From NCBI GenBank assembly GCA_002837195.1, contig KZ478066.1, forward strand, positions 171,383 to 235,382: a stretch of DNA of 64,000 nt. The letters run 5' to 3'. The stretch comes from Enterobacterales bacterium CwR94. GTDB taxonomy: Bacteria > Pseudomonadota > Gammaproteobacteria > Enterobacterales > Enterobacteriaceae. The position numbers and the translations under genes are program-made. Every line of letters starts with the position of its first letter. The first letter of the stretch is position 1. Below the pieces are notes generated by a model that saw only the letters and a list, made by a program, of their open reading frames with translations, searched no databases and had not been told where the DNA came from. Below are positions 47,373 to 54,358 of this stretch, in pieces.

Positions 47373-47434
47373 GAATTTGATGATTAAAATTTTCTCCCCA
47401 AAATCCCCCCAATAAACAACCCCAATATCTGGAA

Positions 47435-48568
47435 CTATATGGCTACAACAATCCATTCGTTTTTGCGTTCATCGAGATAAAGATCGGATGTTTTCGCGGA
47501 CTTGTGACCCCACAAGGCCTGAACATTGATACCCTGCGTTTTATAAAGACGACCCGAGAGCGACCGCTGCTCATGGAATGTTGAGGGCATTTTCCCTTCT
47601 GCTGTTTTAATATTTGCCCGATCGCGAGCTTCACTGAATGCCTGGCTCAAACCACCGTTAGACAATTTGTCTCCCGATTTAACGCCCGCAATATTTTTCA
47701 CGTGATGAACCAGATATTTACTCAATACGCGATCACGACATTTTGCGATGACTTCTCGCAGTGACATATTTATCGCGTTATTCCGGATAGATAGCGGTAT
47801 TGCAACCCGTGCGCCATATTTACCCTGCTCGATATGCAGCATGTCATTTTTAATATCAGAAAACTGCATGTTGGTTATATCATCAAGCCGCTGGCCGGTG
47901 ACAATGGCAAGAAGCATAGCGTTTTCCATGTGGGGCGTTTTTGCCTCAGCGAAAATTTTCTGCCAGTCTTCAAGCACCAGTCGCTGCCGCTTCACTTCGT
48001 CTTTTGGTTTCCGCGTTGCCTCTGCCGGATTAAATCCTGGATCGACAACACCGGCGTACTGCGCCTCTTTAAACATATCAATCCATCCGGCGCGCACAAC
48101 CTGCGCCATCCGCGTTTTATCATCGCTTACATACTCTGCAAGAATCGCTGATAGATCACGGGCTGACACAGCTGAAAGAGTCACCCGCGGTAGACGATTT
48201 GCAAGTCGGTTTGCAATGCGCTGGCGTTCGCCGGCTGTTTTCTCAGTGAGCTCCTTTTTGCTGACGTGGCGCTGAAGGACTTGCGCATACTTCTTCACCC
48301 ATTCCCGCAGCAGCATTTCCGCCGCTTTATCGCTGCTCTTCTCAGCTTTCATGCGCATAAGGGCAAACGCCTGGTTGACCTCCTGTTCTGCGTGCATTCT
48401 GTTGAGCTCTGCAGCGGCAGTTTTTGCTGCTTCGGCATCCGTGCCAAAGCCAACAAATTCCCCTGTAGAGGGATTTTTATATTGCCAGTAGGTTTTACCG
48501 TTGCGCTTATCGAGTTTGCAATACAGATTCTGAATGGAAATATTATGGTTACGTGGTCTTGCTGCCAT
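47435..48568 (-). CDS. Prophage tyrosine integrase
   Basis: A 377-aa tyrosine recombinase: N-terminal arm-binding domain (ISIQNLYCKLDKRNGKTYWQ), core-binding domain, and catalytic domain with the first Arg in LLAIVTGQRLDDI, the HEQRSLSGRLY (HxxR) motif and a C-terminal LWGHKSAKTSDLYLDER containing the nucleophilic Tyr. The N-terminus overlaps xis by 20 bp, as in lambdoid phages. The segment 47900-47931, encoding the conserved HMENAMLLAIV stretch, is the perfect target of CRISPR spacer 3. Confidence 0.95.
   Translation of the reverse strand: MAARPRNHNISIQNLYCKLDKRNGKTYWQYKNPSTGEFVGFGTDAEAAKTAAAELNRMHAEQEVNQAFALMRMKAEKSSDKAAEMLLREWVKKYAQVLQRHVSKKELTEKTAGERQRIANRLANRLPRVTLSAVSARDLSAILAEYVSDDKTRMAQVVRAGWIDMFKEAQYAGVVDPGFNPAEATRKPKDEVKRQRLVLEDWQKIFAEAKTPHMENAMLLAIVTGQRLDDITNMQFSDIKNDMLHIEQGKYGARVAIPLSIRNNAINMSLREVIAKCRDRVLSKYLVHHVKNIAGVKSGDKLSNGGLSQAFSEARDRANIKTAEGKMPSTFHEQRSLSGRLYKTQGINVQALWGHKSAKTSDLYLDERKNEWIVVAI
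47900..47931 (-). other. Protospacer for CRISPR spacer 3 (self-target)
   Basis: On the minus strand these 32 bases are identical to spacer 3 (ACATGGAAAACG... to ...TTGCCATTGTC; 32/32). The two bases 5' of it on that strand are CC (CCCC at 47935-47932), the consensus type I-F PAM. It lies in the integrase gene 2.1 kb from the array. Confidence 0.95.
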
Positions 48569-48806
48569 TTAGTGCTCTCTCCACAAGTAAGCGGGCAGGT
48601 GAAGTCAGGTGGCTGGATATTTCTACACGCTCCAGCATACCTACGAACTTAGCATCTTCATCTACTACCCATCGCCGCCCTTGCTTAATGGCGGGTGGAT
48701 AAGTTTGCTTTGTTTTTGCAATTCGATGAAGAGCGGCGCGGGACGGCGGTTCTTTAAAACCATTCTTACCGACTGCCCAGTCAATTAATGAAACTAATTG
48801 GCCCAT
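48549..48806 (-). CDS. Excisionase (Xis)
   Basis: An 85-aa basic protein with a winged-helix start (LVSLIDWAVGKNGFKEPPSR) and AALHRIAKTKQTYPPAIKQG, KxGRRW-like motif typical of lambdoid excisionases that bind attR and bend DNA to direct excision. It overlaps the int start. Calls rest on motif and position beside int. Confidence 0.85.
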   Translation of the reverse strand: MGQLVSLIDWAVGKNGFKEPPSRAALHRIAKTKQTYPPAIKQGRRWVVDEDAKFVGMLERVEISSHLTSPARLLVERALNGSKTT

Positions 48807-48838
48807 GCTATTTCTCCATTTCCTGGCTCCAAGTCCAG

Positions 48839-48870
48839 GCTATTCGTAAACTTCGCCGCAAACCAATACG
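48839..48870 (+). other. Degenerate protospacer for spacer 10
   Basis: 26 of 32 bases match spacer 10. The central 20 bases (positions 3-22) are identical; mismatches are at positions 1, 2, 23, 26, 28 and 29. The two flanking bases at the PAM side are AG, not CC. Positions 1-2 belong to the seed, so targeting should fail. The sequence covers the stop codon of the next gene. Confidence 0.8.
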
Positions 48871-48995
48871 GCGAGGGGATATGATTTCTTGTACTCGATA
48901 GCAGCCTCCTCGCATGCCGACAGGGTGGGGTAGATGTCGTCGGTAACGGGCATGGCTACTTTTGTTATGAACAGAAGGACGTAGCCGATTAGCAT
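48840..48995 (-). CDS. Small phage protein with N-terminal hydrophobic segment
   Basis: 51 aa from ATG 48995: MLIGYVLLFITKVAMPVTDD followed by IYPTLSACEEAAIEYKKSYP and ending VLVCGEVYE. The hydrophobic start resembles a signal or single helix and two cysteines may form a disulfide. Function unknown; similar small proteins occur next to xis in lambdoid phages. Its 3' end is related to CRISPR spacer 10, showing that close relatives of this phage were met by the lineage that built the array. Confidence 0.6.
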   Translation of the reverse strand: MLIGYVLLFITKVAMPVTDDIYPTLSACEEAAIEYKKSYPLAVLVCGEVYE

Positions 48996-49017
48996 TTTGG
49001 ATTGCCTCTGGCGGTGA

Positions 49018-49326
49018 TCATTTTGCTGAAAGAATTTTTGCAAAACTGTCCGCCGTCTCTTTTCTAAAGCGCTCAATGTCATCATCAATGCTTCGAAATG
49101 AGACTTGCTTCCGGCTGCGCTGGAGTGTGTAACCGCATCGGGCCATGTACCATAGAAACGTGTCGACAACGTAGACATGGCCATCACGCCAGTTACCGTT
49201 CTCATCAGCGTTAGTGATGGTGTTGTGCATAGCCTTGAATAAGTCTTTCTGGCTGTGAAAATCCCTTAGAAATTCAGGCATGTATTCGCCACTGCTCAGC
49301 CATTCAATTAGTGGGTCATTGGACAT
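49018..49326 (-). CDS. Phage early protein, unknown
   Basis: A 102-aa acidic soluble protein (DPLIEWLSSGEYMPEFLRDF, GHVYVVDTFLWYMARCGY, SIDDDIERFRKETADSFAKI). I recognise no catalytic motif. It belongs to the leftward pL operon between recombination genes and xis. Confidence 0.65.
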   Translation of the reverse strand: MSNDPLIEWLSSGEYMPEFLRDFHSQKDLFKAMHNTITNADENGNWRDGHVYVVDTFLWYMARCGYTLQRSRKQVSFRSIDDDIERFRKETADSFAKILSAK

Positions 49327-49374
49327 AACAACTCCTCACGCCGGGCGCGATGATAAATGTGGTTGGGGTAGGGT

Positions 49375-49653
49375 TTACTTGGACTTAAGCGCTTCTTTTT
49401 CGGCTTTGGTAGCAAGACGGGAATGTCCCATTACGCTGCGAATCAACACCGGCTCATTCTTCTTCCATGTGGCCACTTCGTGCGCGGAACACTTTCGCGC
49501 TGCATTTCCGTTGACTGATGCGATAACGTGATCGGCATGAACCTCTTTCACGCTGACCCGCCAAACCGATATCGTACTGATGGTCGTATTTCCCATCTTG
49601 TGGCGGTATAGCATATACACGATGTCACCAACTTTCAGTGAGCTAATCTTCAT
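49375..49653 (-). CDS. Phage early protein, unknown, beta-rich
   Basis: A 92-aa basic protein that starts MKISSLKVGDIVYMLYRHKM, suggesting a small beta-barrel (SH3 or KOW-like) fold, and ends LATKAEKEALKSK. Its start overlaps the preceding gene's stop by four bases (ATGA type). Function not recognised. Confidence 0.65.
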   Translation of the reverse strand: MKISSLKVGDIVYMLYRHKMGNTTISTISVWRVSVKEVHADHVIASVNGNAARKCSAHEVATWKKNEPVLIRSVMGHSRLATKAEKEALKSK

Positions 49654-49862
49654 GCTGCCCTCCGATTTTTAAGTGCCCACAATTCCTTTTCATGGTCCTC
49701 GCGGCACTCACTGCTGCAATAGTGACCCTTGCTGATTACCTCTTCGCAAAAGTGGCACTTGCCAGTGAACTCGACTGTCGGCTTTTTCCGGTTAGCGAGG
49801 GCCAGTTCAATCATCTGCTGCTCGCGTTCTGCTGCTTCGTCCAAAATGTCGGCATAACTCAT
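49650..49862 (-). CDS. Small zinc-finger phage protein
   Basis: 70 aa with a four-cysteine finger CHFC-x9-CSSEC (residues about 36-53) after an acidic helix (DILDEAAEREQQMIELALAN). It resembles the 68-aa zinc-finger protein at 61467-61673 (CVWC...CSVEC, then a Glu/His-rich tail), so the prophage carries two diverged paralogues. Possible DNA/RNA or protein adaptor; function unknown. Confidence 0.72.
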   Translation of the reverse strand: MSYADILDEAAEREQQMIELALANRKKPTVEFTGKCHFCEEVISKGHYCSSECREDHEKELWALKNRRAA

Positions 49863-49874
49863 AATTCGATATCC

Positions 49875-50078
49875 TCACTCACCCTTTACTACCCGATGAC
49901 ATACACAATTCAGCCATATCCAAGCCCGCCCGCGATGCTTTGCAGGAATCAGTGGCTCAATGCGTTTGGCGTGCTTGTCGAGTATCTGTCGATAGGAAAG
50001 GGTGTTTGACTGGTTGGTGAATTCTGCGATTGCGTTACGTGCGATGCTGTTTATTGCGTTGTCGTTCTCTGCGGTCAT
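49875..50078 (-). CDS. Phage early protein, unknown
   Basis: 67 aa from ATG 50078 (TAENDNAINSIARNAIAEFT, then LDKHAKRIEPLIPAKHRGRA). Mixed charge with a basic Arg/His C-terminal half including CVCHRVVKGE. No family recognised; typical size for pL-operon accessory genes. Confidence 0.55.
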   Translation of the reverse strand: MTAENDNAINSIARNAIAEFTNQSNTLSYRQILDKHAKRIEPLIPAKHRGRAWIWLNCVCHRVVKGE

Positions 50079-50135
50079 AACCAAATACCCCGCTATTGGT
50101 CACCGATTTCTATGTGCATTTTGGTTTCCTTTGGG

Positions 50136-50163
50136 CGTAAAAAAACCTGCCGGAGCAGGTCAT
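50136..50163 (-). terminator. Terminator inside the early left operon
   Basis: Minus-strand stem ACCTGCTC / CGGCAGGT-type (ACCTGCCGGAGCAGGT at 50145-50160) followed by TTTTTTTACG. It is downstream of the 50181-50435 gene and would limit N-independent readthrough to int. Confidence 0.8.
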
Positions 50164-50180
50164 TTCATCATTGATGATTA

Positions 50181-50435
50181 TCAGGATAGTGGTAGCCGAA
50201 ACTCAGTACTCTCAGGCATCATGCACACTGTCCTCAGATGCCTGTTGCAAATGAACCATATTTCATCGCGGTCATTTGAAAGTATGTAATAAGCGTCTGA
50301 CGTCTCTGAGGGGTTGAAGCATCCCAGAACTCTGTATGATGTCTCCATGTTAAATCCGCTCTGAAGCGGCAAAGGCCTTGGCCCGTTATCCAGTTCCTGA
50401 ACTCTCAGATACAATCCTTTCTCGAACCACAGCAT
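50181..50435 (-). CDS. Phage early protein, unknown
   Basis: 84 aa: MLWFEKGLYLRVQELDNGPR, GCFNPSETSDAYYILSNDRD, then EIWFICNRHLRTVCMMPEST. No motif recognised. It is followed by a strong terminator and preceded by a 180-bp gene-free gap containing a palindrome at 50451-50479, so it may have its own promoter. Confidence 0.5.
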   Translation of the reverse strand: MLWFEKGLYLRVQELDNGPRPLPLQSGFNMETSYRVLGCFNPSETSDAYYILSNDRDEIWFICNRHLRTVCMMPESTEFRLPLS

Positions 50436-50450
50436 AAGCCACCATCCGTA

Positions 50451-50479
50451 AGTGAATTAATTTCTAATTATAATTCACT
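50451..50479. promoter_or_regulatory. Palindrome in gene-free gap 50436-50614
   Basis: AGTGAATTA (50451-50459) and TAATTCACT (50471-50479), a perfect 9-bp dyad with an AT-rich centre, just upstream of the 50181-50435 gene. It could be an operator. The rest of this gap shows nothing else I recognise. Confidence 0.45.
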
Positions 50480-50614
50480 GACACAGCTTTCCCTGATGGA
50501 GCGCTAATTAAGTTAATAATGCACCTGATATCACACTTAAGCGTTTCGCTTCGTTGCAAGGCTCAATCAGCGATTGCTGTTGTTCGTCACTTAACGAAGG
50601 CATTCTATGCGCGT

Positions 50615-51232
50615 TCATTTTTCAACCCCGTTCAGGCGTTTGACTTCGGCGCAAACTGCTTCCCATATCAACTGGTTGTTGTAGCTGTCTGTGCCAATTT
50701 TGGCGTGCAAGGTTTTGCGAAGCTCTATCGGACACTCACTTGGCAGCTTCAACGCTGGCACTGGAGGCGCTGCGGCAAGCATTGCAGCCCAGCACAACTT
50801 AGCTCTGTGCGCAGCCTTCTGGCATCCGCTCATAGCCTCATATTCCTCCCATTCATCGGGGTCACTGAAAAATTTGTCAGGTGCTGACTCAAAACCGTAA
50901 ATGACCATGTCATCTGTCGGCTCAATCGGCACCAGCTTCCAGCCGTCCGGCAACGCTGGCACTGGCGGCGCACGGTAAAGGTCGATTATGGTGTTCGGCT
51001 TAAAGCTAAAGTGTCGAATGCCATTATATTCAGCGTCATCATCGCCAATTCCGAGGAAGTCCATCGGCTTAACGCTAAGTGCGGCCAGAGCTATTTGATT
51101 GCGTAACCTGTCAAGCCGCAGCGTGTCGCTGATAGTTTTAACTACACAGCGGTTCTCAACGCAGGCGGTAAGGTATTCGGCAAGCTCTTTGCGCTCGCTA
51201 TCTGTCAGCACTGGCATCTGATAATTTTTCAT
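50615..51232 (-). CDS. Ea22-like modular phage protein
   Basis: 205 aa. Helical N-terminus (LTDSERKELAEYLTACVENR), then a domain ending before PPVPALPDGWKLVPIEPTDD, and a second PPVPALKLPSECPI linker before the C-terminal helix. The PPVPALPxGWKLVP linker is widespread in variable lambdoid early proteins, where it joins interchangeable modules. Function unknown. The start overlaps the methyltransferase stop by four bases. Confidence 0.65.
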   Translation of the reverse strand: MKNYQMPVLTDSERKELAEYLTACVENRCVVKTISDTLRLDRLRNQIALAALSVKPMDFLGIGDDDAEYNGIRHFSFKPNTIIDLYRAPPVPALPDGWKLVPIEPTDDMVIYGFESAPDKFFSDPDEWEEYEAMSGCQKAAHRAKLCWAAMLAAAPPVPALKLPSECPIELRKTLHAKIGTDSYNNQLIWEAVCAEVKRLNGVEK

Positions 51233-52026
51233 GCTGTGACCTCCATGAATGACTCAATAAATGCGATTGCATTGCCAGTCACTAAGCCGTTTCCGTAGGC
51301 GCTAATTCTGCCCACTCGCCTGGTAGACCCATCAACCAACGGCAGTGATCCGGACTCAACTGGGTAGAGTCGTCCGTCAACCCCACGCAACCATTCACAG
51401 TCTGACCAAAAGCCGTTTGTTTTTCCTGGCAGTGAAGTAGAAGAAAAATCGCATCTTCCAGTCGTGACCGGTGATGCATCGATCGCTTTGGATTTCCCTT
51501 CGTGTGTCCTGTCTTGCAAGTGCGTACGGTCGGCCACCCAGTAAAGACGCTGTCTGATATGGGGAGAGCCGAAGCCCGCAGCGCAGGAATCGACCGCCCC
51601 AACGGCGTATCTCGATGCTTCCAGGTCAGTTTGTACAAGGTCGAGCCAAGAAAGGCCGTCTTTGCTTGCAACCTGCTCGCCAAAGACGACGCTAGGATTG
51701 CACTGTTCAATGAGGTAGTGGAGGTGGGGCCAAAGGTGCCGCTCGTCAGCAAACCCATCGCCTTTGCCTGCCGCGCTGAAAGGCTGGCACGGGCAGGAGC
51801 CTGTCCACACTGGCTTATCGTCTGACCATCCGGCTCGGCGCAATGCGTAACTCCAGACTGCAATTCCAGCAAACCAATGACACTGGGTGAATCCTCGCAG
51901 ATCATTTGGCGTGACATCTTCAATACTCCTTTCATCAACAATTCCTGGCGCAATGTGACCGCCGGCGATTAAATTTCTAAGCCACTGAGCAGCGTAGGGA
52001 TCGATTTCGTTGTAATAGGCAGTCAC
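51229..52026 (-). CDS. Phage DNA cytosine-5 methyltransferase (Dcm-like)
   Basis: 265 aa from GTG 52026. C5-methyltransferase motifs: IV with the catalytic Cys in WTGSCPCQPFSAAGKGDGF, VI as FGEQVAS (EQV instead of ENV), VIII SPHIRQRLYWVA and X YGNGLVTGNAIAFI. Motif I reads WFAGIAVWSYALRRAG, so the usual FxGxGG has Ala-Val in place of Gly-Gly. No restriction partner is adjacent, so it would be an orphan enzyme protecting phage DNA or altering host methylation. The target site is unknown and activity is uncertain because of motif I. Confidence 0.85.
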   Translation of the reverse strand: MTAYYNEIDPYAAQWLRNLIAGGHIAPGIVDERSIEDVTPNDLRGFTQCHWFAGIAVWSYALRRAGWSDDKPVWTGSCPCQPFSAAGKGDGFADERHLWPHLHYLIEQCNPSVVFGEQVASKDGLSWLDLVQTDLEASRYAVGAVDSCAAGFGSPHIRQRLYWVADRTHLQDRTHEGKSKAIDASPVTTGRCDFSSTSLPGKTNGFWSDCEWLRGVDGRLYPVESGSLPLVDGSTRRVGRISAYGNGLVTGNAIAFIESFMEVTA

Positions 52027-52223
52027 GCCTCACCCCCATCAACACGCCTGTTGCTGTCAAAGAACCGCGATGGGCTCCAGTCGCAAACTTCATCCGTTGG
52101 AATATGCCCGAACATCGTCGTGCAGCGGCGGCAATGTACGCAGTCCGCGCAGGTTTTTCCTGTGGGCAGGTTCATTTCATCTTCGTCATTTTCAACGCGC
52201 TTCATCGGTTCACGCTCACACAT
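52023..52223 (-). CDS. Small cysteine-rich phage protein
   Basis: 66 aa from ATG 52223. Cysteine cluster CADCVHCRRC followed by CDWSPSRFFDSN suggests a zinc site. Starts with an acidic MKRVENDEDEMNLPTGKT. A start at an inner ATG is also possible. The GCG TGA end overlaps the methyltransferase GTG start. Function unknown. Confidence 0.55.
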   Translation of the reverse strand: MCEREPMKRVENDEDEMNLPTGKTCADCVHCRRCTTMFGHIPTDEVCDWSPSRFFDSNRRVDGGEA

Positions 52224-52587
52224 GTTCACCCCCACGGCGACGGGCGCCACGGTATTCCGGTTGCGGCTTATAGGCTGGTGTCTCTATGACGTTATTGAGT
52301 ATCACCTGCCAGTTCTTGCGATTGTTCAGCACCCAATGCCCACCTTCAGTATCGAAAAAGCCTTTTTCAACAGGCACAGCTAACTTTTCAATCACGTCAC
52401 AAGCCACTGCGATGTCTTCGCCAGAATTGTAATAATCCATTCGGGCCCTGATACGCGATTCAGGATATTTCCCGGCAAATTCAGTGCGCCCGCGGTAGCC
52501 ACTGTCGTTATCTGCCCACAAAATGATATAGCGGTCAGTGCGTGCGTTATGCTTGACGCTGATGACGAAATATTCACGCTCACGCAT
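52216..52587 (-). CDS. Phage early protein, unknown
   Basis: 123 aa from ATG 52587: MREREYFVISVKHNARTDRY, YRGRTEFAGKYPESRIRARM, VACDVIEKLAVPVEKGFFDT. Looks like a mixed alpha/beta soluble protein; I do not recognise it. The start lies inside the tail of the upstream gene (GACCATGCGTGA junction). Confidence 0.6.
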   Translation of the reverse strand: MREREYFVISVKHNARTDRYIILWADNDSGYRGRTEFAGKYPESRIRARMDYYNSGEDIAVACDVIEKLAVPVEKGFFDTEGGHWVLNNRKNWQVILNNVIETPAYKPQPEYRGARRRGGEHV

Positions 52588-52825
52588 GGTCGCCTCCATC
52601 CTGGCTTTCAAAGTGCTGTATAGCCGCAGCATAGATTTCTTTGATAGTCGGCCAGGGAATAGTGATTTCCTGCTCCCACTCGCCCCTGTCGTTGCAATCC
52701 GTGCAACCCTCGCCGCCACATTCTGTGCACCACACTGACCGGGTAACTTTGAACTCCCCACTCAGCGCTGCTTTCGCGCCGTTTTCAGCAGTTAATGCGC
52801 GCGGCACGTTCACCAATTCACGCAT
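52580..52825 (-). CDS. Phage protein with zinc-ribbon CxxC motifs
   Basis: 81 aa from ATG 52825 with WCTECGGEGCTDCNDRGEWE, a DnaJ-like CxxCxGxGCxxC zinc motif, and a C-terminal helix KEIYAAAIQHFESQ. It ends DHA-stop at a GACCATGCGTGA junction shared with the next gene. Function unknown; zinc ribbons of this sort are common in lambdoid early regions. Confidence 0.6.
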   Translation of the reverse strand: MRELVNVPRALTAENGAKAALSGEFKVTRSVWCTECGGEGCTDCNDRGEWEQEITIPWPTIKEIYAAAIQHFESQDGGDHA

Positions 52826-53042
52826 GGTCGTCTCCCTCAACTCCATCCCACTCAACCCAAGCGCTTTCACCATCTGCGTCAATTTCTCCTGCATGCCCAC
52901 AAGAGGCGCATGACACAGAATCGCCAGTTTTAAGCAGAGTGTTGGTTCGGTATCCCGGCCCGGAAACGAAAGCGATTTTGTTTTCACATTTCGGGCAATC
53001 ATCAAGCCACTCAACGGAAACAGTAATTTTGGTTTCTCTCAC
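52818..53042 (-). CDS. Phage zinc-ribbon protein
   Basis: 74 aa from GTG 53042: RETKITVSVEWLDDCPKCEN, then CASCGHAGEID, a two-CxxC zinc ribbon. It also ends DDHA-stop. Both flanking junctions carry GCGTGA. Function unknown. Confidence 0.6.
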   Translation of the reverse strand: MRETKITVSVEWLDDCPKCENKIAFVSGPGYRTNTLLKTGDSVSCASCGHAGEIDADGESAWVEWDGVEGDDHA

Positions 53043-53045
53043 GCC

Positions 53046-53384
53046 TCACCCCTCGCTCTTGTTTGAGTTGCGGAGCCTGCCGACAACTTCTGATGCAATC
53101 GCATAGATGTCACTGCCATCCTCTCCAGTAATAAGAGCATTCCTGACTTCAATTGCACCCTCCGCGCGGATTGAGTTGATAATGGCGTCGGTGGCAGGGG
53201 TTTTGATATTAACCAGTCTGCCCATGACAGCCTGCGCTTTACTCGTTGAACCCAAAAATGATTCATCATCCATGAATGTGATATCTGATATTCCATCTTT
53301 CAGCGCTACATTCTCCGCCGCCATCGCATTCACCTGCTCAGTTAGCTGGCGAATAATTTCGTCTTTGCTCTGTTCGTTTGTCAT
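53046..53384 (-). CDS. Ea22-like coiled-coil phage protein
   Basis: 112 aa: EIIRQLTEQVNAMAAENVAL coiled coil at the N-terminus and ATDAIINSIRAEGAIEVRNA at the C-terminal half, a combination seen in lambdoid early proteins of the Ead/Ea22 group. No enzymatic motif. Function unknown. Confidence 0.65.
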   Translation of the reverse strand: MTNEQSKDEIIRQLTEQVNAMAAENVALKDGISDITFMDDESFLGSTSKAQAVMGRLVNIKTPATDAIINSIRAEGAIEVRNALITGEDGSDIYAIASEVVGRLRNSNKSEG

Positions 53385-53396
53385 TGTTTGTTCTCC

Positions 53397-53801
53397 TTAG
53401 TCGCCAACCGGCCACAGTCCTGCCTTGATTAATCTCTCGCGACGTTTAGCCGCCGCTATGCATTCCTGGCGTTTTTCTTCGCTGCGGTTGACCATCTGCT
53501 TGAGACTGACGCAACAGTCGTTGCGTGTTTTCGGAAGAACGCGGCGCGGCTTTCTCGCTAGCGTGTAGGTGTGGTCGGTGCACTTCTCGACCTTGACTGG
53601 TTCGGATGCGATTACTTGCAATGTTTCGCCCGGTCGTCGTAGCAGGTCGTTCATGTTGCTGTTGAAGTCCGCCAGAGACATATTAAAAAGGGCGCTTAAT
53701 TCGCGCCCTGTCATTGGTCCCTTGCTGAGTTGCCACCCTAGCTTTTCCTTAAATCCGCTGTTGGGATGGCTGTTGCGGCGGTAGTGTGCGATTTTTCGCA
53801 T
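53397..53801 (-). CDS. Phage protein with possible winged helix
   Basis: 134-aa very basic protein. The middle reads QLSKGPMTGRELSALFNMSL ADFNSNMNDLLRRPG, which looks like a helix-turn-helix of the type found in phage DNA-binding proteins. The C-terminus is Lys/Arg-rich (AAAKRRERLIKAGLWPVGD). Function not recognised. Confidence 0.6.
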   Translation of the reverse strand: MRKIAHYRRNSHPNSGFKEKLGWQLSKGPMTGRELSALFNMSLADFNSNMNDLLRRPGETLQVIASEPVKVEKCTDHTYTLARKPRRVLPKTRNDCCVSLKQMVNRSEEKRQECIAAAKRRERLIKAGLWPVGD

Positions 53802-53803
53802 TG

Positions 53804-54358
53804 CTACTCTCCCGCGCCTTGCAACTCAGATTTACGGAGAAGGTAAACTTCCTCCAGATTTTTCAGTCCGATGTCATTTCCAGTGAGGGCGGACTTAGCT
53901 CTGTCATAGGCGACCTGAAGTTTTATTGAATCCATGTTGCCAGCATTTGCTGTAAACCAACTCAGAGGGTCCATAGATATCTTTTCAACGAAATGCTCTA
54001 CGCGCTTACCTCTGGACACTGACAGCATCATGGAGAAGTTCGATTCAATCCCACTCATTGCCTTTACTTTGATGCCACCAACCTTCACGCCGCCAAACTT
54101 AACGCTAGGGTCGCCGACAAGCGTCAGTGACTTGCCAACCCAATCCTTTCCATCGTTACCCCATCCGCCAACAAGCACGCGTCGCATAGAGAGTGATGGC
54201 TTGTATGGTCTGCCGTCATATCCATCAAGGTCGATAAATACCGGCTGCTCTTTATTACCTGCGCGCACCGATTTAATAGTTGCCGTAATGGATTTGTTCT
54301 GAACATCCTCAAAGTTAATCTGGTCAGACTTTGGGATGATTGTTCTGGAAAGGTCCAT
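53804..54358 (-). CDS. Recombination-associated phage protein (unknown)
   Basis: 184 aa directly downstream of, and overlapping, the exonuclease gene (position of bet in lambda). It begins DLSRTIIPKSDQINFEDVQN and is rich in beta-strand (SITATIKSVRAGNKEQPVFI, FGGVKVGGIKVKAMSGIESN). I see no RecT/Bet signature. An ssDNA-binding or exonuclease accessory role is a guess from position. Confidence 0.55.
   Translation of the reverse strand: MDLSRTIIPKSDQINFEDVQNKSITATIKSVRAGNKEQPVFIDLDGYDGRPYKPSLSMRRVLVGGWGNDGKDWVGKSLTLVGDPSVKFGGVKVGGIKVKAMSGIESNFSMMLSVSRGKRVEHFVEKISMDPLSWFTANAGNMDSIKLQVAYDRAKSALTGNDIGLKNLEEVYLLRKSELQGAGE

Noticed and set aside
44898..47434. tRNA-Arg (argU) attachment site expected after folD in E. 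coli
   Set aside because: I searched for a tRNA cloverleaf between folD and the integrase and found none; the prophage does not use that site here.
51282..51953. 223-codon frame overlapping the cytosine methyltransferase on the same strand
   Set aside because: The other frame carries all methyltransferase motifs and coupled start/stop overlaps; this one has none.
53039..53296. Alternative frame overlapping the Ea22-like gene at 53046-53384
   Set aside because: Lacks a ribosome-binding site and overlaps almost completely a better-supported gene with matching start/stop junctions.
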